Source of the DNA: Marinosulfonomonas sp.
GTDB taxonomy: Bacteria > Pseudomonadota > Alphaproteobacteria > Rhodobacterales > Rhodobacteraceae
DNA length: 53,885 nt
NCBI GenBank assembly: GCA_015488685.1
Contig: WFNH01000060.1
Span: forward strand, 1 to 53,885
Direction: 5' to 3'
Shown: positions 9,822 to 18,502 of the stretch, one piece after another
Layout: each line of letters begins with the position of its first letter
Numbering within the stretch: the first letter of the stretch is position 1
The notes under the pieces: generated by a model
Seen by the model: the letters and a program-made list of their open reading frames with translations, nothing else
What the model was told of the DNA's origin: nothing
Database searches by the model: none
Position numbers and translations under genes: made by a program

Positions 9822-10682
9822 TCAGCGTTCAGTGCGCAGCAAGGCCTGCAAGCCCTCGCGATAGGTCGGATAGCGCAGGGTGACACCCAGTTCGTCCTTG
9901 ATCCTCTCATTGCGCACCGATTTTGACTCGGCATAGAAACTGCGCGCCATCGGCGTCATTTCGGCTGTCTCGAAATTCTCTTCCGGTGGCACCGGCAGGC
10001 CCAGCAGTTCTGCGGCATGGGCAATCACGTCCTGCGGCGGGGCGGGGTTGTCGTCGCAGACGTTGTAAATTCGGCCCGGATCGGGACGATTGATCGAGGC
10101 CAGCAGAACCTGCGCAATATCCTCGACGTGGATACGTGAAAACAGCTGGTTCTTTTTGACGATCCGCCGCGCAGTGCCACGGCGCACCTTGGCAAAGGGG
10201 CCACGGCCGGGACCATAGATACCGGCAAGGCGAAAGATATGCAGCGGCAGGCCGGTTTCAGTTGCCAGCGCCTGCCATGCGGCCTCGGCCTTAACCCGCA
10301 GCTTTCCGCGCTTGGTGGCGGGGGTCAGGGGGGTGTCCTCGTCAACCCACGCACCATCGTGGTTGCCGTAAACGCCGATGGTGGACAGGTAGCCGACCCA
10401 CTCCAGATTGGGCGCGTTGGCAATGTCATCACGCAGGGCGTTCAGCACGGGATCGCCCGCATCATCCGGCGCGGTTGAAATCAGCAGATGCGTGGCCTGC
10501 GCCAAAGCGTCCGACATATCCGAGCCGGGCCAAAGCAGCGCATCGGCCCCCTGTTCGGATATCGCGGGCAGGTTTTCAGCGTCCCGTGTGGTGCCGACCA
10601 CACGCCAGCCAAGGGGAATCAGCACACGCCCCAGCGCCTGCGCCGAATAGCCGTGTCCAAAGGAAAGCAGAGTGTTTTTCAT
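9822..10682 (-). CDS. NAD(P)-dependent epimerase/dehydratase-like protein (extended SDR)
   Basis: 286 aa from the ATG at 10682 (MKNTLLSFGHGYSA). A GTG three codons upstream is possible; neither has a strong ribosome site. The Rossmann glycine motif is GHGYSA instead of the classic GxxGxxG, as in YeeZ-type SDR proteins. YLSTIGVYG provides the Ser and Tyr of the SDR active-site region, and FRLAGIYGPGRGP is the conserved central motif. Substrate unknown. Divergent from paaA, with the paa promoter region between. Confidence 0.82.
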   Translation of the reverse strand: MKNTLLSFGHGYSAQALGRVLIPLGWRVVGTTRDAENLPAISEQGADALLWPGSDMSDALAQATHLLISTAPDDAGDPVLNALRDDIANAPNLEWVGYLSTIGVYGNHDGAWVDEDTPLTPATKRGKLRVKAEAAWQALATETGLPLHIFRLAGIYGPGRGPFAKVRRGTARRIVKKNQLFSRIHVEDIAQVLLASINRPDPGRIYNVCDDNPAPPQDVIAHAAELLGLPVPPEENFETAEMTPMARSFYAESKSVRNERIKDELGVTLRYPTYREGLQALLRTER

Positions 10683-10724
10683 AAGCGCCACTATTCCCGA
10701 AACCCTGCTAAGTGCAAGTTTTCT

Positions 10725-10771
10725 ATATGTTACAAAAATTCAATTGACAGATCGTTTTTGTAACATATTGT
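10725..10771 (+). promoter_or_regulatory. Candidate paa promoter inside a 14-bp perfect inverted repeat
   Basis: Arms ATATGTTACAAAAA (10725-10738) and TTTTTGTAACATAT (10755-10768) are perfect reverse complements separated by 16 nt. The spacer contains a perfect -35 box TTGACA (10744-10749). A plausible -10, TATTGT, lies at 10766-10771 (16-nt gap), so the right arm covers the -10. A repressor bound here would block RNA polymerase. The paaA start is 29 nt further on. Likely controls paaABCDE and possibly the divergent SDR gene. The cognate regulator is not in the window. Confidence 0.72.
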
Positions 10772-10799
10772 CGCAGACAGCAACAACAGGACGGCGAAC

Positions 10800-11780
10800 A
10801 TGTATTCACAAGGATTGATCGGGGCGGACAGCCGCACCGAGGAAACAGATGAATTTCTGGCTGCTTTTCAGGCGCGTATTGATGCCGAGGAAAAGATCGA
10901 GCCGACAGATGCGATGCCTGAAGGGTACCGGCGCACGCTGATCCGCCAGATCGGCCAGCACGCCCATTCGGAAATTGTCGGTATGCTGCCCGAAGGCAAC
11001 TGGATCACACGCGCGCCCAGTCTGAAACGCAAGCTGGCGCTGCTGGCCAAGGTGCAGGACGAGGGCGGGCATGGTCTGTATCTCTATTCCGCCGCCGAAA
11101 CGCTGGGTGTCACCCGCGAGCAGATGACCGAGGAGTTGCACAGCGGCAAGGCCAAGTATTCGTCAATCTTCAACTATCCGGCGCTTAGCTGGGCGGATAT
11201 GGGGGCGATCGGTTGGCTGGTCGATGGGGCGGCGATCATGAATCAGGTCGCGCTGTGTCGCTGTTCCTATGGTCCCTACGCCCGCGCGATGATCCGCGTT
11301 TGTGCCGAGGAAAGTTTCCATCAGCGGCAGGGCTATGAAATCATGCTGACCCTGTGCAGTGGCACCAAGGAACAAAAGGAAATGGCACAGGATGCGTTGA
11401 ACCGGTTCTGGTGGCCAGCCCTGATGATGTTCGGCCCGCATGATGGCGACAGCGCCCATTCGGAACAGTCGATGAAGTGGAAGATCAAGCGATTTTCCAA
11501 TGACGCGCTGCGCGAGAAATTCATCAACGCCACCGTACCGCAAGCCGAATTTCTGGGGCTGACCGTGCCCGACCCCGATCTGAAATGGAACGAGGAGAAG
11601 GGCAGTTACGAGCATGGCGATATTGACTGGGACGAATTCTGGCGCGTGGTCAAAGGCGACGGGGTGATGAACCGCGAGCGTGTGCAGATGCGCAAGGATG
11701 CGTGGGAAAATGGTGCCTGGGTTCGGGAAGCTGCCTTGGCACATGCGCAGAAGCGGACGGCCAAAGTCGCCGCTGAGTAG
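10800..11780 (+). CDS. paaA: Phenylacetyl-CoA 1,2-epoxidase subunit PaaA (catalytic, di-iron)
   Basis: 326 aa, normal length. Ferritin-like di-iron oxygenase fold with conserved ligand segments [23 protein letters not shown] and [11 protein letters not shown]. PaaA binds phenylacetyl-CoA and inserts oxygen to form the ring 1,2-epoxide in aerobic phenylacetate catabolism. First gene of a compact paaABCDE cluster. Between it and paaB is a hairpin (11796-11816) followed by a GGGATATTTTTGG tract. Confidence 0.97.
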   Translation: MYSQGLIGADSRTEETDEFLAAFQARIDAEEKIEPTDAMPEGYRRTLIRQIGQHAHSEIVGMLPEGNWITRAPSLKRKLALLAKVQDEGGHGLYLYSAAETLGVTREQMTEELHSGKAKYSSIFNYPALSWADMGAIGWLVDGAAIMNQVALCRCSYGPYARAMIRVCAEESFHQRQGYEIMLTLCSGTKEQKEMAQDALNRFWWPALMMFGPHDGDSAHSEQSMKWKIKRFSNDALREKFINATVPQAEFLGLTVPDPDLKWNEEKGSYEHGDIDWDEFWRVVKGDGVMNRERVQMRKDAWENGAWVREAALAHAQKRTAKVAAE

Positions 11781-11795
11781 ATTTTGAGGGCAAGA

Positions 11796-11846
11796 GCGGG
11801 GGTTTCACACCCCCGCACCCCCGTGGGATATTTTTGGAACAAAGAT
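11796..11846 (+). repeat. Intergenic hairpin plus GGATATTT tract between paaA and paaB
   Basis: GCGGGGG (11796-11802), a 7-nt loop and CCCCCGC (11810-11816) form a perfect 7-bp stem. It is followed by GGGATATTTTTGG and then an AAAGATGAGG stretch that supplies the paaB ribosome site. A hairpin followed by GGATATTT recurs downstream of pheT and downstream of the GyrI-like gene (see the repeats at 21351 and 34330). It may reduce or uncouple expression within the operon. Confidence 0.55.
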
Positions 11847-11858
11847 GAGGATGGGTTG

Positions 11859-12143
11859 ATGGGTGATGTGACACCGCTTTGGGAAGTATTTATCCGGCCC
11901 CGCAACGGGCTGGCGCATAAACATGTGGGCAGTCTGCATGCGGCGGACGAGGCTTTGGCGTTAAGTGCGGCGCGCGATGTCTATACGCGGCGCGAGGAAG
12001 GGACCTCGATCTGGGTGGTTCGCTCGGAAGCAATAGCGGCCTCTGATCCAGCGCGGGCGGGCGAGAATTTTGATCCGGCCGAGGACAAGATTTACCGCCA
12101 TCCGACGTTTTACAAGATCCCTGACGATGTGGGGCATATGTGA
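11859..12143 (+). CDS. paaB: Phenylacetyl-CoA epoxidase subunit PaaB
   Basis: 94 aa from the ATG at 11859 (MGDVTPLWEVFIRPRNGLAH), with GAGG about 12 nt and GGG about 6 nt upstream. A longer frame starts in the intergenic hairpin and was rejected. The protein matches the small PaaB family: WEVFIRPRNGLAHKHVGSLH at the N-terminus, RREEGTSIWVV in the middle and KIYRHPTFYKIP at the end. PaaB is needed for the assembled epoxidase. Its stop is one base into the paaC start region (TGATG). Confidence 0.95.
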   Translation: MGDVTPLWEVFIRPRNGLAHKHVGSLHAADEALALSAARDVYTRREEGTSIWVVRSEAIAASDPARAGENFDPAEDKIYRHPTFYKIPDDVGHM

Positions 12144-12868
12144 TGGCGCTGTATCGGGCATTGATCGAATTGGCGGATGACCATCTGGTGCTGGGGCACC
12201 GGTTGTCGGAATGGTGCGGCCATGCGCCGATGCTGGAGGAGGATCTGGCGCTAAGCAACTTCGCACTAGATCTGATCGGCACAGCGCGGTCATTATACGC
12301 CTATGCTGCCGAGGTTGAAGGCAAGGGGCGCAGCGAGGATGATCTGGCCTATCTGCGCAACGAACGCGAGTATCTGAACTGCCTGCTGGTCGAGCGCCCG
12401 AATGGCGATTTCGCCCATACCATGCTGCGGGAATTCTATTTTGCCGCCTTTATGGAGCCGTTCTGGCAGGCTGCTCTTTCGTCCGCTGATCCGGTGATTG
12501 CCGGGATTGCCGGAAAAGCGGTAAAAGAGATGGCCTATCATCTGCGTCACGCGGGCGAGTGGATTGTAAGGCTGGGCGATGGCACCGAGGAAAGTGCGGC
12601 GCGGATGCAGGCGGCGGTTGTTGATTTGCACCCCTATTGGGAAGAGCTGTTTTCTGGCGGGGACTGCGATGCACTGCCGGATCGGGCGGCCATCCAGCCT
12701 GCGTGGGAAGCCAGCGTAAAGGTTGTGTTCGCCGAAGCAAATCTGGACTGGCCCGAACCTGTTTACGGCCAGAATGGCGGGCGGGACGGGATGCACTCCG
12801 AAGTGTTGGGCCGGATGCTGTCGGACATGCAGTATTTGCAACGCGCCCTCCCCGGGGCGACGTGGTGA
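12143..12868 (+). CDS. paaC: Phenylacetyl-CoA epoxidase subunit PaaC (structural)
   Basis: 241 aa from the ATG at 12143; a GTG one codon earlier is equally possible. Ferritin-like fold related to PaaA but without the full di-iron set, as known for PaaC, which forms the structural heterodimer with PaaA. Typical segments are HRLSEWCGHAPMLEEDLALS, NFALDLIGTAR and MAYHLRHAGEWIVRLGDGTE. Overlaps paaB by one base, and its TGA overlaps the paaD GTG start. Confidence 0.96.
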   Translation: MALYRALIELADDHLVLGHRLSEWCGHAPMLEEDLALSNFALDLIGTARSLYAYAAEVEGKGRSEDDLAYLRNEREYLNCLLVERPNGDFAHTMLREFYFAAFMEPFWQAALSSADPVIAGIAGKAVKEMAYHLRHAGEWIVRLGDGTEESAARMQAAVVDLHPYWEELFSGGDCDALPDRAAIQPAWEASVKVVFAEANLDWPEPVYGQNGGRDGMHSEVLGRMLSDMQYLQRALPGATW

Positions 12869-13341
12869 CGGCGAGTAAAGCATGGGATGTGGCGGCAGCG
12901 GTGCCCGATCCGGAACTGCCCTGCGTGACGGTGGCCGAACTGGGCATCCTGCGCGAGGTGGTGATGGAGGGCAACACAGCCGTGGCACGGGTCAGCCCGA
13001 CCTATTCGGGCTGTCCGGCGGTGCAGTTTATCGAAGAGGTAATTGCGGATGCCCTGTGTGATGCGGGGTATAAGGCGCGCATTGAACGGGTGATCAGCCC
13101 GCCGTGGACCACCGACTGGATCAGCGACGAGGGCCGCGAAAAACTGCGCGCCTTCGGCATTGCCCCGCCGCAAAAAGCCAGCAATTCCAAACGGGCATTA
13201 TTTGGCGAAACCGTTGTGACCTGCCCGCGTTGCGGCGCGACGGACACAGAAAAACTAAGCGAATTCGGCTCGACCCCTTGCAAGGCGCATTACCGTTGCA
13301 AGACGTGTCTGGAGCCGTTTGACTATTTCAAATGCATCTGA
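12865..13341 (+). CDS. paaD: Phenylacetate degradation protein PaaD (Fe-S assembly type)
   Basis: 158 aa from GTG 12865 (GTGA overlap with paaC; a GTG at 12862 is an alternative). The N-terminal DUF59/MIP18 domain has VPDPELPCVTVAELGILREV and the SPTYSGCPA motif. The C-terminus adds a four-cysteine zinc-ribbon-like module, CPRCG...C...CKTCLEPFDYFKC. The family is related to SufT-type factors and is thought to mature metal centres of the epoxidase system. Tight coupling on both sides supports co-expression. Confidence 0.93.
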   Translation: MTASKAWDVAAAVPDPELPCVTVAELGILREVVMEGNTAVARVSPTYSGCPAVQFIEEVIADALCDAGYKARIERVISPPWTTDWISDEGREKLRAFGIAPPQKASNSKRALFGETVVTCPRCGATDTEKLSEFGSTPCKAHYRCKTCLEPFDYFKCI

Positions 13342-13353
13342 GGAGAGTTGCAC

Positions 13354-14403
13354 ATGGCGTTTCATGAATTGGTGATTTCCGGTGTCCGGCAAGAGGGCGC
13401 GGATGCGGTGGCTTTGGAATTTGCAGTGCCGCAGGAACTGGCCGCGGAATTTGCCTATGTGCCGGGGCAGTATCTGACCTTGCGGGCAGATATTGACGGG
13501 CAGGATGTGCGGCGGTCCTACTCGATCGCCTCGGCACCGGATGCACCTTTGTGCGTCGGTGTGCGGCAGGTCGACGACGGGGTGTTTTCGACCTATGCGC
13601 AGGGTCTGAAGGCGGGGGACACCGTGCAGGTGATGCCGCCAGAGGGGCGGTTTATGTTGCAGGATCAGCAAGATATTTTGCTGATCGCAGCGGGGTCGGG
13701 CATTACGCCTATGGTTTCGATTGCCAATGCGGCGCTGGCCAAGGGTGCGCGAGTGACACTGGTTTACGGCAACCGCGACTTTAAACATGTGATGTTTCGC
13801 AGCGAGCTTGAGGCGCTGAAAGATCAGTATATGGGGCGCTTTACCCTGATCCATATCCTTAGCCGTGAAGAACAGGATGTACCGCTGTTGAATGGCCGGA
13901 TCACCGGCGACAAGGTCGAGCGGATGGCCAAGGCCGGTGCGATCGATCTGGATGCCGCTGACGGGGTGTTTCTGTGCGGCCCCGGCGAGATGATAACGGA
14001 TGTATCGGCAGTGCTGGCAGGTTTGGGTGTGGCCCAAAGCATCATCCATTCCGAACGCTTTACGCCGGATGGCGAGGCGCCGCGCAAACGCTCCAAGGCG
14101 GCGCAATCCGTGGCCGAAAGCGGGGTCGAAGTCGAGGTTATTCTGGATGGCAGCCGCAAGAAATTCCGTGTCGAGAAAGGTGACGAAAACATCGTTGCGG
14201 CGGCGGCGCGGCAGGGGTTGGAGCTGCCCTATTCCTGCAAGGGCGGGATGTGTTGCACTTGTCGTTGTCGGGTGACCGAAGGGTCTGCCGAAATGGCGGT
14301 GAACTATTCGCTGGAGCCATGGGAGCTTGAGGCGGGATTTACGCTGGCGTGCCAGACAAGGCCAACTTCGGAAAAGCTGGTTCTGGATTTTGACGCGGCA
14401 TAA
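13354..14403 (+). CDS. paaE: Phenylacetyl-CoA epoxidase reductase PaaE
   Basis: 349 aa from the ATG at 13354 (AGGAG 8 nt upstream). Three domains: FAD binding (VPGQYLTLRA, RRSYSIAS), NAD(P)H binding (AAGSGITPMVSI, VFLCGPGEMI) and a C-terminal plant-type [2Fe-2S] ferredoxin with CKGGMCCTCRCRV and a later Cys in LACQTR. It passes electrons from NADPH to the PaaA di-iron site. Last gene of the paa cluster here; the remaining paa genes (CoA ligase, ring opening, beta-oxidation) are not in the window. Confidence 0.96.
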   Translation: MAFHELVISGVRQEGADAVALEFAVPQELAAEFAYVPGQYLTLRADIDGQDVRRSYSIASAPDAPLCVGVRQVDDGVFSTYAQGLKAGDTVQVMPPEGRFMLQDQQDILLIAAGSGITPMVSIANAALAKGARVTLVYGNRDFKHVMFRSELEALKDQYMGRFTLIHILSREEQDVPLLNGRITGDKVERMAKAGAIDLDAADGVFLCGPGEMITDVSAVLAGLGVAQSIIHSERFTPDGEAPRKRSKAAQSVAESGVEVEVILDGSRKKFRVEKGDENIVAAAARQGLELPYSCKGGMCCTCRCRVTEGSAEMAVNYSLEPWELEAGFTLACQTRPTSEKLVLDFDAA

Positions 14404-14411
14404 ACGCGGGT

Positions 14412-14882
14412 TCAGGATTTCAAACGATACCGAAAATCGCAGTGATCCGCGCCTTCCATGATGGTCTGGGTGCGGGTCAGTTCGATGTTGTCGGAAAAAC
14501 CGATGCAAAAACTGCCATCGCGATTACACGACAGCAGATGGCCGATCTCGCCCAGCCCCATGTTACGATACATGCGGGCGTATTCACAGCGGGTGATATT
14601 GTAATCCAGCGCCGTGTCGGTTTCCTGCAGGTATTCCCGTTCCAGCGCGTTGTCCATTTCCCACAGGTGGTGATTTTCGGCCAGATCTGCCAGCGTGGGT
14701 TCGTGATTGTATTTCGCCTTGAATTCGCGCCCCTGCGTGATGGCGGAATTGGCCACCGATATGCGGATGATTTCCTGTGCTTCCTCTTTGCCATGACGTT
14801 CTTTCAGCACGGCATAGATTTCACCGATAATCTCGGCCTCGATCCGGCGTTTTTCAATCATGGGCATGGGTTTATCAGTCAT
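14412..14882 (-). CDS. L-2-amino-thiazoline-4-carboxylic acid hydrolase family protein
   Basis: 156 aa from the ATG at 14882 (AAGGATC upstream). The N-terminal extension of the open frame overlaps the oxidase gene and has no ribosome site. The conserved C-terminal part, SCNRDGSFCIGFSDNIELTR followed by GADHCDFRYRLK, is characteristic of the ATC-hydrolase-like family (PF14196 type). Its members are usually of unproven function; the name comes from the Pseudomonas enzyme of cysteine synthesis from thiazoline. Downstream of, and co-directional with, the FAD oxidase. Convergent with paaE, 8 bases apart. Confidence 0.78.
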   Translation of the reverse strand: MTDKPMPMIEKRRIEAEIIGEIYAVLKERHGKEEAQEIIRISVANSAITQGREFKAKYNHEPTLADLAENHHLWEMDNALEREYLQETDTALDYNITRCEYARMYRNMGLGEIGHLLSCNRDGSFCIGFSDNIELTRTQTIMEGADHCDFRYRLKS

Positions 14883-14895
14883 CGTTCTGATCCTT

Positions 14896-16200
14896 TCAAA
14901 GGCGCGGCGGGCGTTTGTCTCGGTAACGGTATTTGGCAAGGGCCACTGGGGCAACCCGTTTGCCAATGGCATGAAACGGGATTTGGCGCGGGGCGGTGAG
15001 GGGGATAGCAAGGTCATCCTGTCCGGCTCCCGTCAGCGCCTTGGCCAGTTCAATTCCCAACGGGATGGTCAAGGCAAGGCCGCGACCGTTGTAGCCGGTA
15101 AAGCCGATATAGTTCGGCCCCAGTTGATGAAAGCGCGGAAAAAAGTCGGTGGTAATGCCGACGTAACCGCACCAGATGTGGCTGAAACGGGCATCGGGCA
15201 GTTGCGGGAAGGTATCGGCAAGCCGTTTGGCGATATGCCTGCGCAACCGCGCATGGGCGTTGGTTTTGAACATCAGGGCACTGCCGGTGATCAGGCGGTT
15301 TTCGGCGTTTTTGCGAAAGAAATGCAGATCGCCCCGCGTGTCGGAAATCGCCGGATTGGCGGGCAGGATGCTGGCGTTTTGTTCTTCGGTTAGCGGTTCG
15401 GTTGCCATTTGCCATGATGTGATCGGCACGAACGAACGGCGGATTTTCGGGGCAAGGCGGGCGGCCAACACACCGGTATAGGCGTTGGTGGCCAGAAGGA
15501 CGGCACCAGCAACGATTGTTGCATCAGGCGTTTTCACCAGCCAGTTCTGGCAAGCGCGTTTGACATCCTGAACGGGGGTATTTTCGTAAATCTTCACACC
15601 CGCCTGTTCGCAAACTTCCGCCAGTCCACGGGTGAACATCAAAGGGTTGATGTGCCCGCCGGTGGGGTTGAACATGCCGCCGAACCAGCGGGGTGAACCG
15701 ATCAATTCGCGGGCCTGATCACGATCCAGCAGGGTGGCCGGTGCGCCACGTTTGGCCCATGCGGTGACACGGGATTGCGACAGGCGCATATGGGCGGCGG
15801 AATGGGCGGGCTGGAACCAACCGGTCTGGTTTGCCTCGCAATCTATGTTTTCGCTGCGGATCAGGTTGAACAATGTATCGGCGCTGTTTTGCAACAGGTG
15901 GACAAACCGCTCCCCTACCGTGCCATATTCGCGTTCAATCCGGTCAGGCTCGGCCGCCGACAGGATCGGGATCACCTGCCCGTTGTTACGCCCTGAACCG
16001 CCATAACCAATTGTGCGCCCTTCAAGCAAAGTGACCTGATGGCCACCGCGCGCCAGATGCAGGGCAGCGGACAGGCCGGTCAGACCGCCACCGATCACAA
16101 CAATATCAGATTTGGCAGGCTCGGTGAGTGCCGACGCAGGCTTTCGCGGCGGGCTGGTGGTTTCCCAGATCGATTGGGCGGGCTGTTCGGCGGGTTGCAT
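14896..16200 (-). CDS. FAD-dependent oxidoreductase (DAO / gamma-glutamylputrescine oxidase type)
   Basis: 434 aa from the ATG at 16200, two bases after the stop of the upstream Lrp-type gene. A longer in-frame extension overlaps that regulator and was rejected. The dinucleotide-binding motif is DIVVIGGGLTGLSAALHLA (about residues 30-50). It then has the DAO-family GRTIGYGGSGRNNGQ and, at the C-terminus, GYVGITTDFFPRFHQL and GFTGYNGRGLALTIPLG. Likely oxidises an amino acid or amine; the substrate is not determined. Being co-transcribed with the AsnC-type regulator suggests control by an amino acid. Confidence 0.9.
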   Translation of the reverse strand: MQPAEQPAQSIWETTSPPRKPASALTEPAKSDIVVIGGGLTGLSAALHLARGGHQVTLLEGRTIGYGGSGRNNGQVIPILSAAEPDRIEREYGTVGERFVHLLQNSADTLFNLIRSENIDCEANQTGWFQPAHSAAHMRLSQSRVTAWAKRGAPATLLDRDQARELIGSPRWFGGMFNPTGGHINPLMFTRGLAEVCEQAGVKIYENTPVQDVKRACQNWLVKTPDATIVAGAVLLATNAYTGVLAARLAPKIRRSFVPITSWQMATEPLTEEQNASILPANPAISDTRGDLHFFRKNAENRLITGSALMFKTNAHARLRRHIAKRLADTFPQLPDARFSHIWCGYVGITTDFFPRFHQLGPNYIGFTGYNGRGLALTIPLGIELAKALTGAGQDDLAIPLTAPRQIPFHAIGKRVAPVALAKYRYRDKRPPRL

Positions 16201-16202
16201 GG

Positions 16203-16673
16203 TTAAACCGGCAGGGCAGTGGTTTTGAACACGGTGCGCAATGCGAACGAAGATTGCATCTGCGCCACACCGGGCAGCCGCGCCAGATAGCGGCGGTGGA
16301 TACGTGCGAAATCCTCGGTGTCCTGTGCCACGACTTTCAGGAGATAATCGGCGGTTCCCGCCATCAGGTGACATTCCAGCACATCGGGAATTTTGGCGAC
16401 TTCACGTTCAAACGCCTCCAGCACTTCGTCGGCCTGACCGGACAGGGTGATTTCCACAAACACCGTCGAAGGGCGGCCCAGTTTACGCGGGTCCAGCAGG
16501 GCAACATAGTCTTTGATAAAGCCGTCCGTTTCCAGTCGCTGCACCCTGCGGTGACAGGCCGAGGGCGACAGATTCACCTTTTCGGAAAGGTCCGCATTCG
16601 ACATCCGCCCGCGTTTTTGCAGGGCCACAAGGATACGACGGTCTATACTGTCCAATTCCGATATTGCGCTCAT
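16203..16673 (-). CDS. Lrp/AsnC family transcriptional regulator (AldR-like)
   Basis: 156 aa from the ATG at 16673 (AGGTG upstream); a GTG three codons earlier is less likely. N-terminal winged HTH: LDSIDRRILVALQKRGRMSNADLSEKV (shown in part), then SPSACHRRVQRLE as the recognition helix. The C-terminal RAM (amino-acid binding) domain includes VLECHLMAGTADYLLKV. It is divergent from alanine dehydrogenase. Regulators in this position typically activate or repress ald in response to alanine; here it probably also controls the FAD oxidase downstream. Confidence 0.93.
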   Translation of the reverse strand: MSAISELDSIDRRILVALQKRGRMSNADLSEKVNLSPSACHRRVQRLETDGFIKDYVALLDPRKLGRPSTVFVEITLSGQADEVLEAFEREVAKIPDVLECHLMAGTADYLLKVVAQDTEDFARIHRRYLARLPGVAQMQSSFALRTVFKTTALPV

Positions 16674-16707
16674 TTCTTTCACCTATTTGGCCAATAACGG
16701 GATAACC

Positions 16708-16786
16708 TTGCGCAGTTAGCGCTATTCCCACCCGTTCTTTTCAAAGCAATTGCGTGCAAAGGTCAATAGCTTGCGCATATAGGCAA
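16708..16786 (+). promoter_or_regulatory. Phased TTGCG repeats in the ald/asnC-type intergenic region (candidate regulator sites)
   Basis: TTGCG occurs at 16708, 16750 and 16771, that is, at distances of 42 and 21 bp, on the same face of the helix. The second is part of the palindrome TTGCGTGCAA and the third of TTGC-N8-GCAA (16771-16786). The last copy abuts the ald ribosome site AGGAGG. Lrp-family octamers bind several phased weak sites, so this fits autoregulation and control of ald. Confidence 0.45.
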
Positions 16787-16798
16787 GGAGGAAATGCC

Positions 16799-17914
16799 AT
16801 GATTATCGGATGTCCGAAAGAGATCAAACCACAGGAATTTCGCGTCGGGATGACGCCGATTGCCGCCGGTGAAGCGGTGGCGCACGGCCATAAAGTTGTA
16901 ATTGAAACACAGGCAGGTGTTGGCGCTGGATTTAGCGACAACGACTATATCGCGGCAGGGGCCGAGATATTTGGCACAGCCGCCGAGGTGTTCCAAACCG
17001 CCGATATGATCGTCAAAGTGAAGGAACCGCAGGCCGTTGAGCGCAAGATGTTGCGCGAGGGTCAGGTGCTGTTCACCTATCTGCATCTTGCCCCCGATCC
17101 CGAGCAGACCCGCGATCTGCTGGCCAGCGGATGCACAGCGATTGCCTATGAAACCGTGACCGATGATAACGGTGGCCTACCGCTGCTGGCACCGATGTCC
17201 GAAGTGGCGGGCAAGCTGGCACCGCAAGTGGGCGCGTGGACCCTGCAAAAGGCCAATGGCGGGCGCGGTGTGCTGATGGGCGGTGTACCCGGTGTCGGAC
17301 CTGCCCGCGTGGTCGTGATCGGTGGCGGGGTGGTTGGCACCCATGCAGCGCGGGTTGCGGCAGGCATGGGCGCGGATGTGACCGTGCTGGACCGTTCTCT
17401 GCCACGGCTGCGCTATCTGGACGATGTGTTCGGACGTGATTTTAAGACCAGCTATGCCAGTGCCGGCAACACGAAAGAGTTGGTCTATGCTGCTGATATG
17501 GTGGTTGGTGCAGTGCTGATCCCCGGTGCTGCCGCCCCCAAACTGGTCAACCGTTCGGACCTGTCACATATGAAGCCCGGTGCGGCGCTTGTGGATGTGG
17601 CGATCGATCAGGGCGGGTGTTTCGAAACCTCGCACGCCACCACCCACCAAGACCCGATTTACGAGGTGGACGGCATCATGCACTACTGCGTGGCCAATAT
17701 GCCCGGCGCGGTTGCCCGCACATCAACCATTGCATTGGGCAATGCCACGATGCCCTTCATGCTGGCACTGGCCGACAAGGGTTGGAAACAGGCCTGCACC
17801 GATGATCCACATCTGCTTAACGGGCTGAATGTTCACGCAGGGCAGCTGACCTATTATGCGGTGGGCGAAGCCTTGGGGATCGACGTGATCTCGCCCTCGC
17901 TGGTGATCAAGTAA
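16799..17914 (+). CDS. ald: Alanine dehydrogenase
   Basis: 371 aa from the ATG at 16799, preceded by a very strong AAGGAGGAA site. Typical features: MIIGCPKEIKPQEFRVG at the start, KVKEPQ (catalytic Lys region), YLHLAP (catalytic His region), VVVIGGGVVGTHAA as the NAD-binding loop, and the C-terminal MPGAVARTSTIAL. It interconverts L-alanine and pyruvate with NAD and ammonia. Divergent from an Lrp-type regulator and ends at a bidirectional terminator. Confidence 0.98.
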   Translation: MIIGCPKEIKPQEFRVGMTPIAAGEAVAHGHKVVIETQAGVGAGFSDNDYIAAGAEIFGTAAEVFQTADMIVKVKEPQAVERKMLREGQVLFTYLHLAPDPEQTRDLLASGCTAIAYETVTDDNGGLPLLAPMSEVAGKLAPQVGAWTLQKANGGRGVLMGGVPGVGPARVVVIGGGVVGTHAARVAAGMGADVTVLDRSLPRLRYLDDVFGRDFKTSYASAGNTKELVYAADMVVGAVLIPGAAAPKLVNRSDLSHMKPGAALVDVAIDQGGCFETSHATTHQDPIYEVDGIMHYCVANMPGAVARTSTIALGNATMPFMLALADKGWKQACTDDPHLLNGLNVHAGQLTYYAVGEALGIDVISPSLVIK

Positions 17915-17948
17915 AAAAAAGGCCCGCCGGAATATTCGGCGGGCCTTT
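17913..17948. terminator. Bidirectional rho-independent terminator between ald and mscL
   Basis: GGCCCGCCG (17921-17929), a 7-nt loop and CGGCGGGCC (17937-17945) form a perfect 9-bp GC stem. It is preceded by a run of A (17913-17920) and followed by TTT, so it can terminate both convergent genes. The A run gives the stronger U tract for mscL. Confidence 0.9.
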
Positions 17949-17970
17949 CATTGTTCGCGATTCTAAAAAC

Positions 17971-18351
17971 TTACTTTTTCAGCGAATCTCGGATTTCCAT
18001 CAGGATGTCCAGTTCGCTCGGGCCTGGATCAGCTGCGGGAGCCTCTTCTTCTTTTTTCTTGGTTTTGTTCATGGCTTTAACCAACAGGAACACCACGAAA
18101 GCGATAATCACAAAGTTGATGATCGCCATGATGAATTTGCCATAAGCAAATACAGCCCCATCTTCACCTTCGCTTAATTGAATACCCATGTTCGAAAAGT
18201 CTATCCCGCCCATGAACAGGCTGATGATCGGATTGATCAGGTCAGATACCAATGATCCGACGATTGCGGTGAATGCAGCACCGATGATGATACCAACGGC
18301 CATATCCATGACATTGCCTTTGGCGATGAAGTCTTTGAACTCTTTAAGCAT
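17971..18351 (-). CDS. mscL: Large-conductance mechanosensitive channel MscL
   Basis: 126 aa. The N-terminal amphipathic helix and first membrane helix read [20 protein letters not shown] then [15 protein letters not shown]. The second membrane helix is [23 protein letters not shown], and a charged C-terminal helix ([13 protein letters not shown]) follows a Lys/Glu linker. A homopentamer in the inner membrane that opens on hypo-osmotic shock. Convergent with ald. Confidence 0.97.
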   Translation of the reverse strand: MLKEFKDFIAKGNVMDMAVGIIIGAAFTAIVGSLVSDLINPIISLFMGGIDFSNMGIQLSEGEDGAVFAYGKFIMAIINFVIIAFVVFLLVKAMNKTKKKEEEAPAADPGPSELDILMEIRDSLKK

Positions 18352-18502
18352 AGTTGCGTCCCATTTTCCCAGTTCGTTTATGCGCGTTTCATTTTTCTAT
18401 TGCGCGTGTGCGCACAGCCAATAGCATGAAAATCAACCATTCGGTAACTTTTTATCGGGGAAAAAAGGCTTATGTCTCCCCTGAACCATAACGGAGCACA
18501 CC

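Noticed and set aside
13255-14508. 417-codon minus-strand frame over paaE
   Set aside because: Antisense to an unmistakable PaaE with all cofactor motifs; composition rich in H, R and Q typical of shadow frames.
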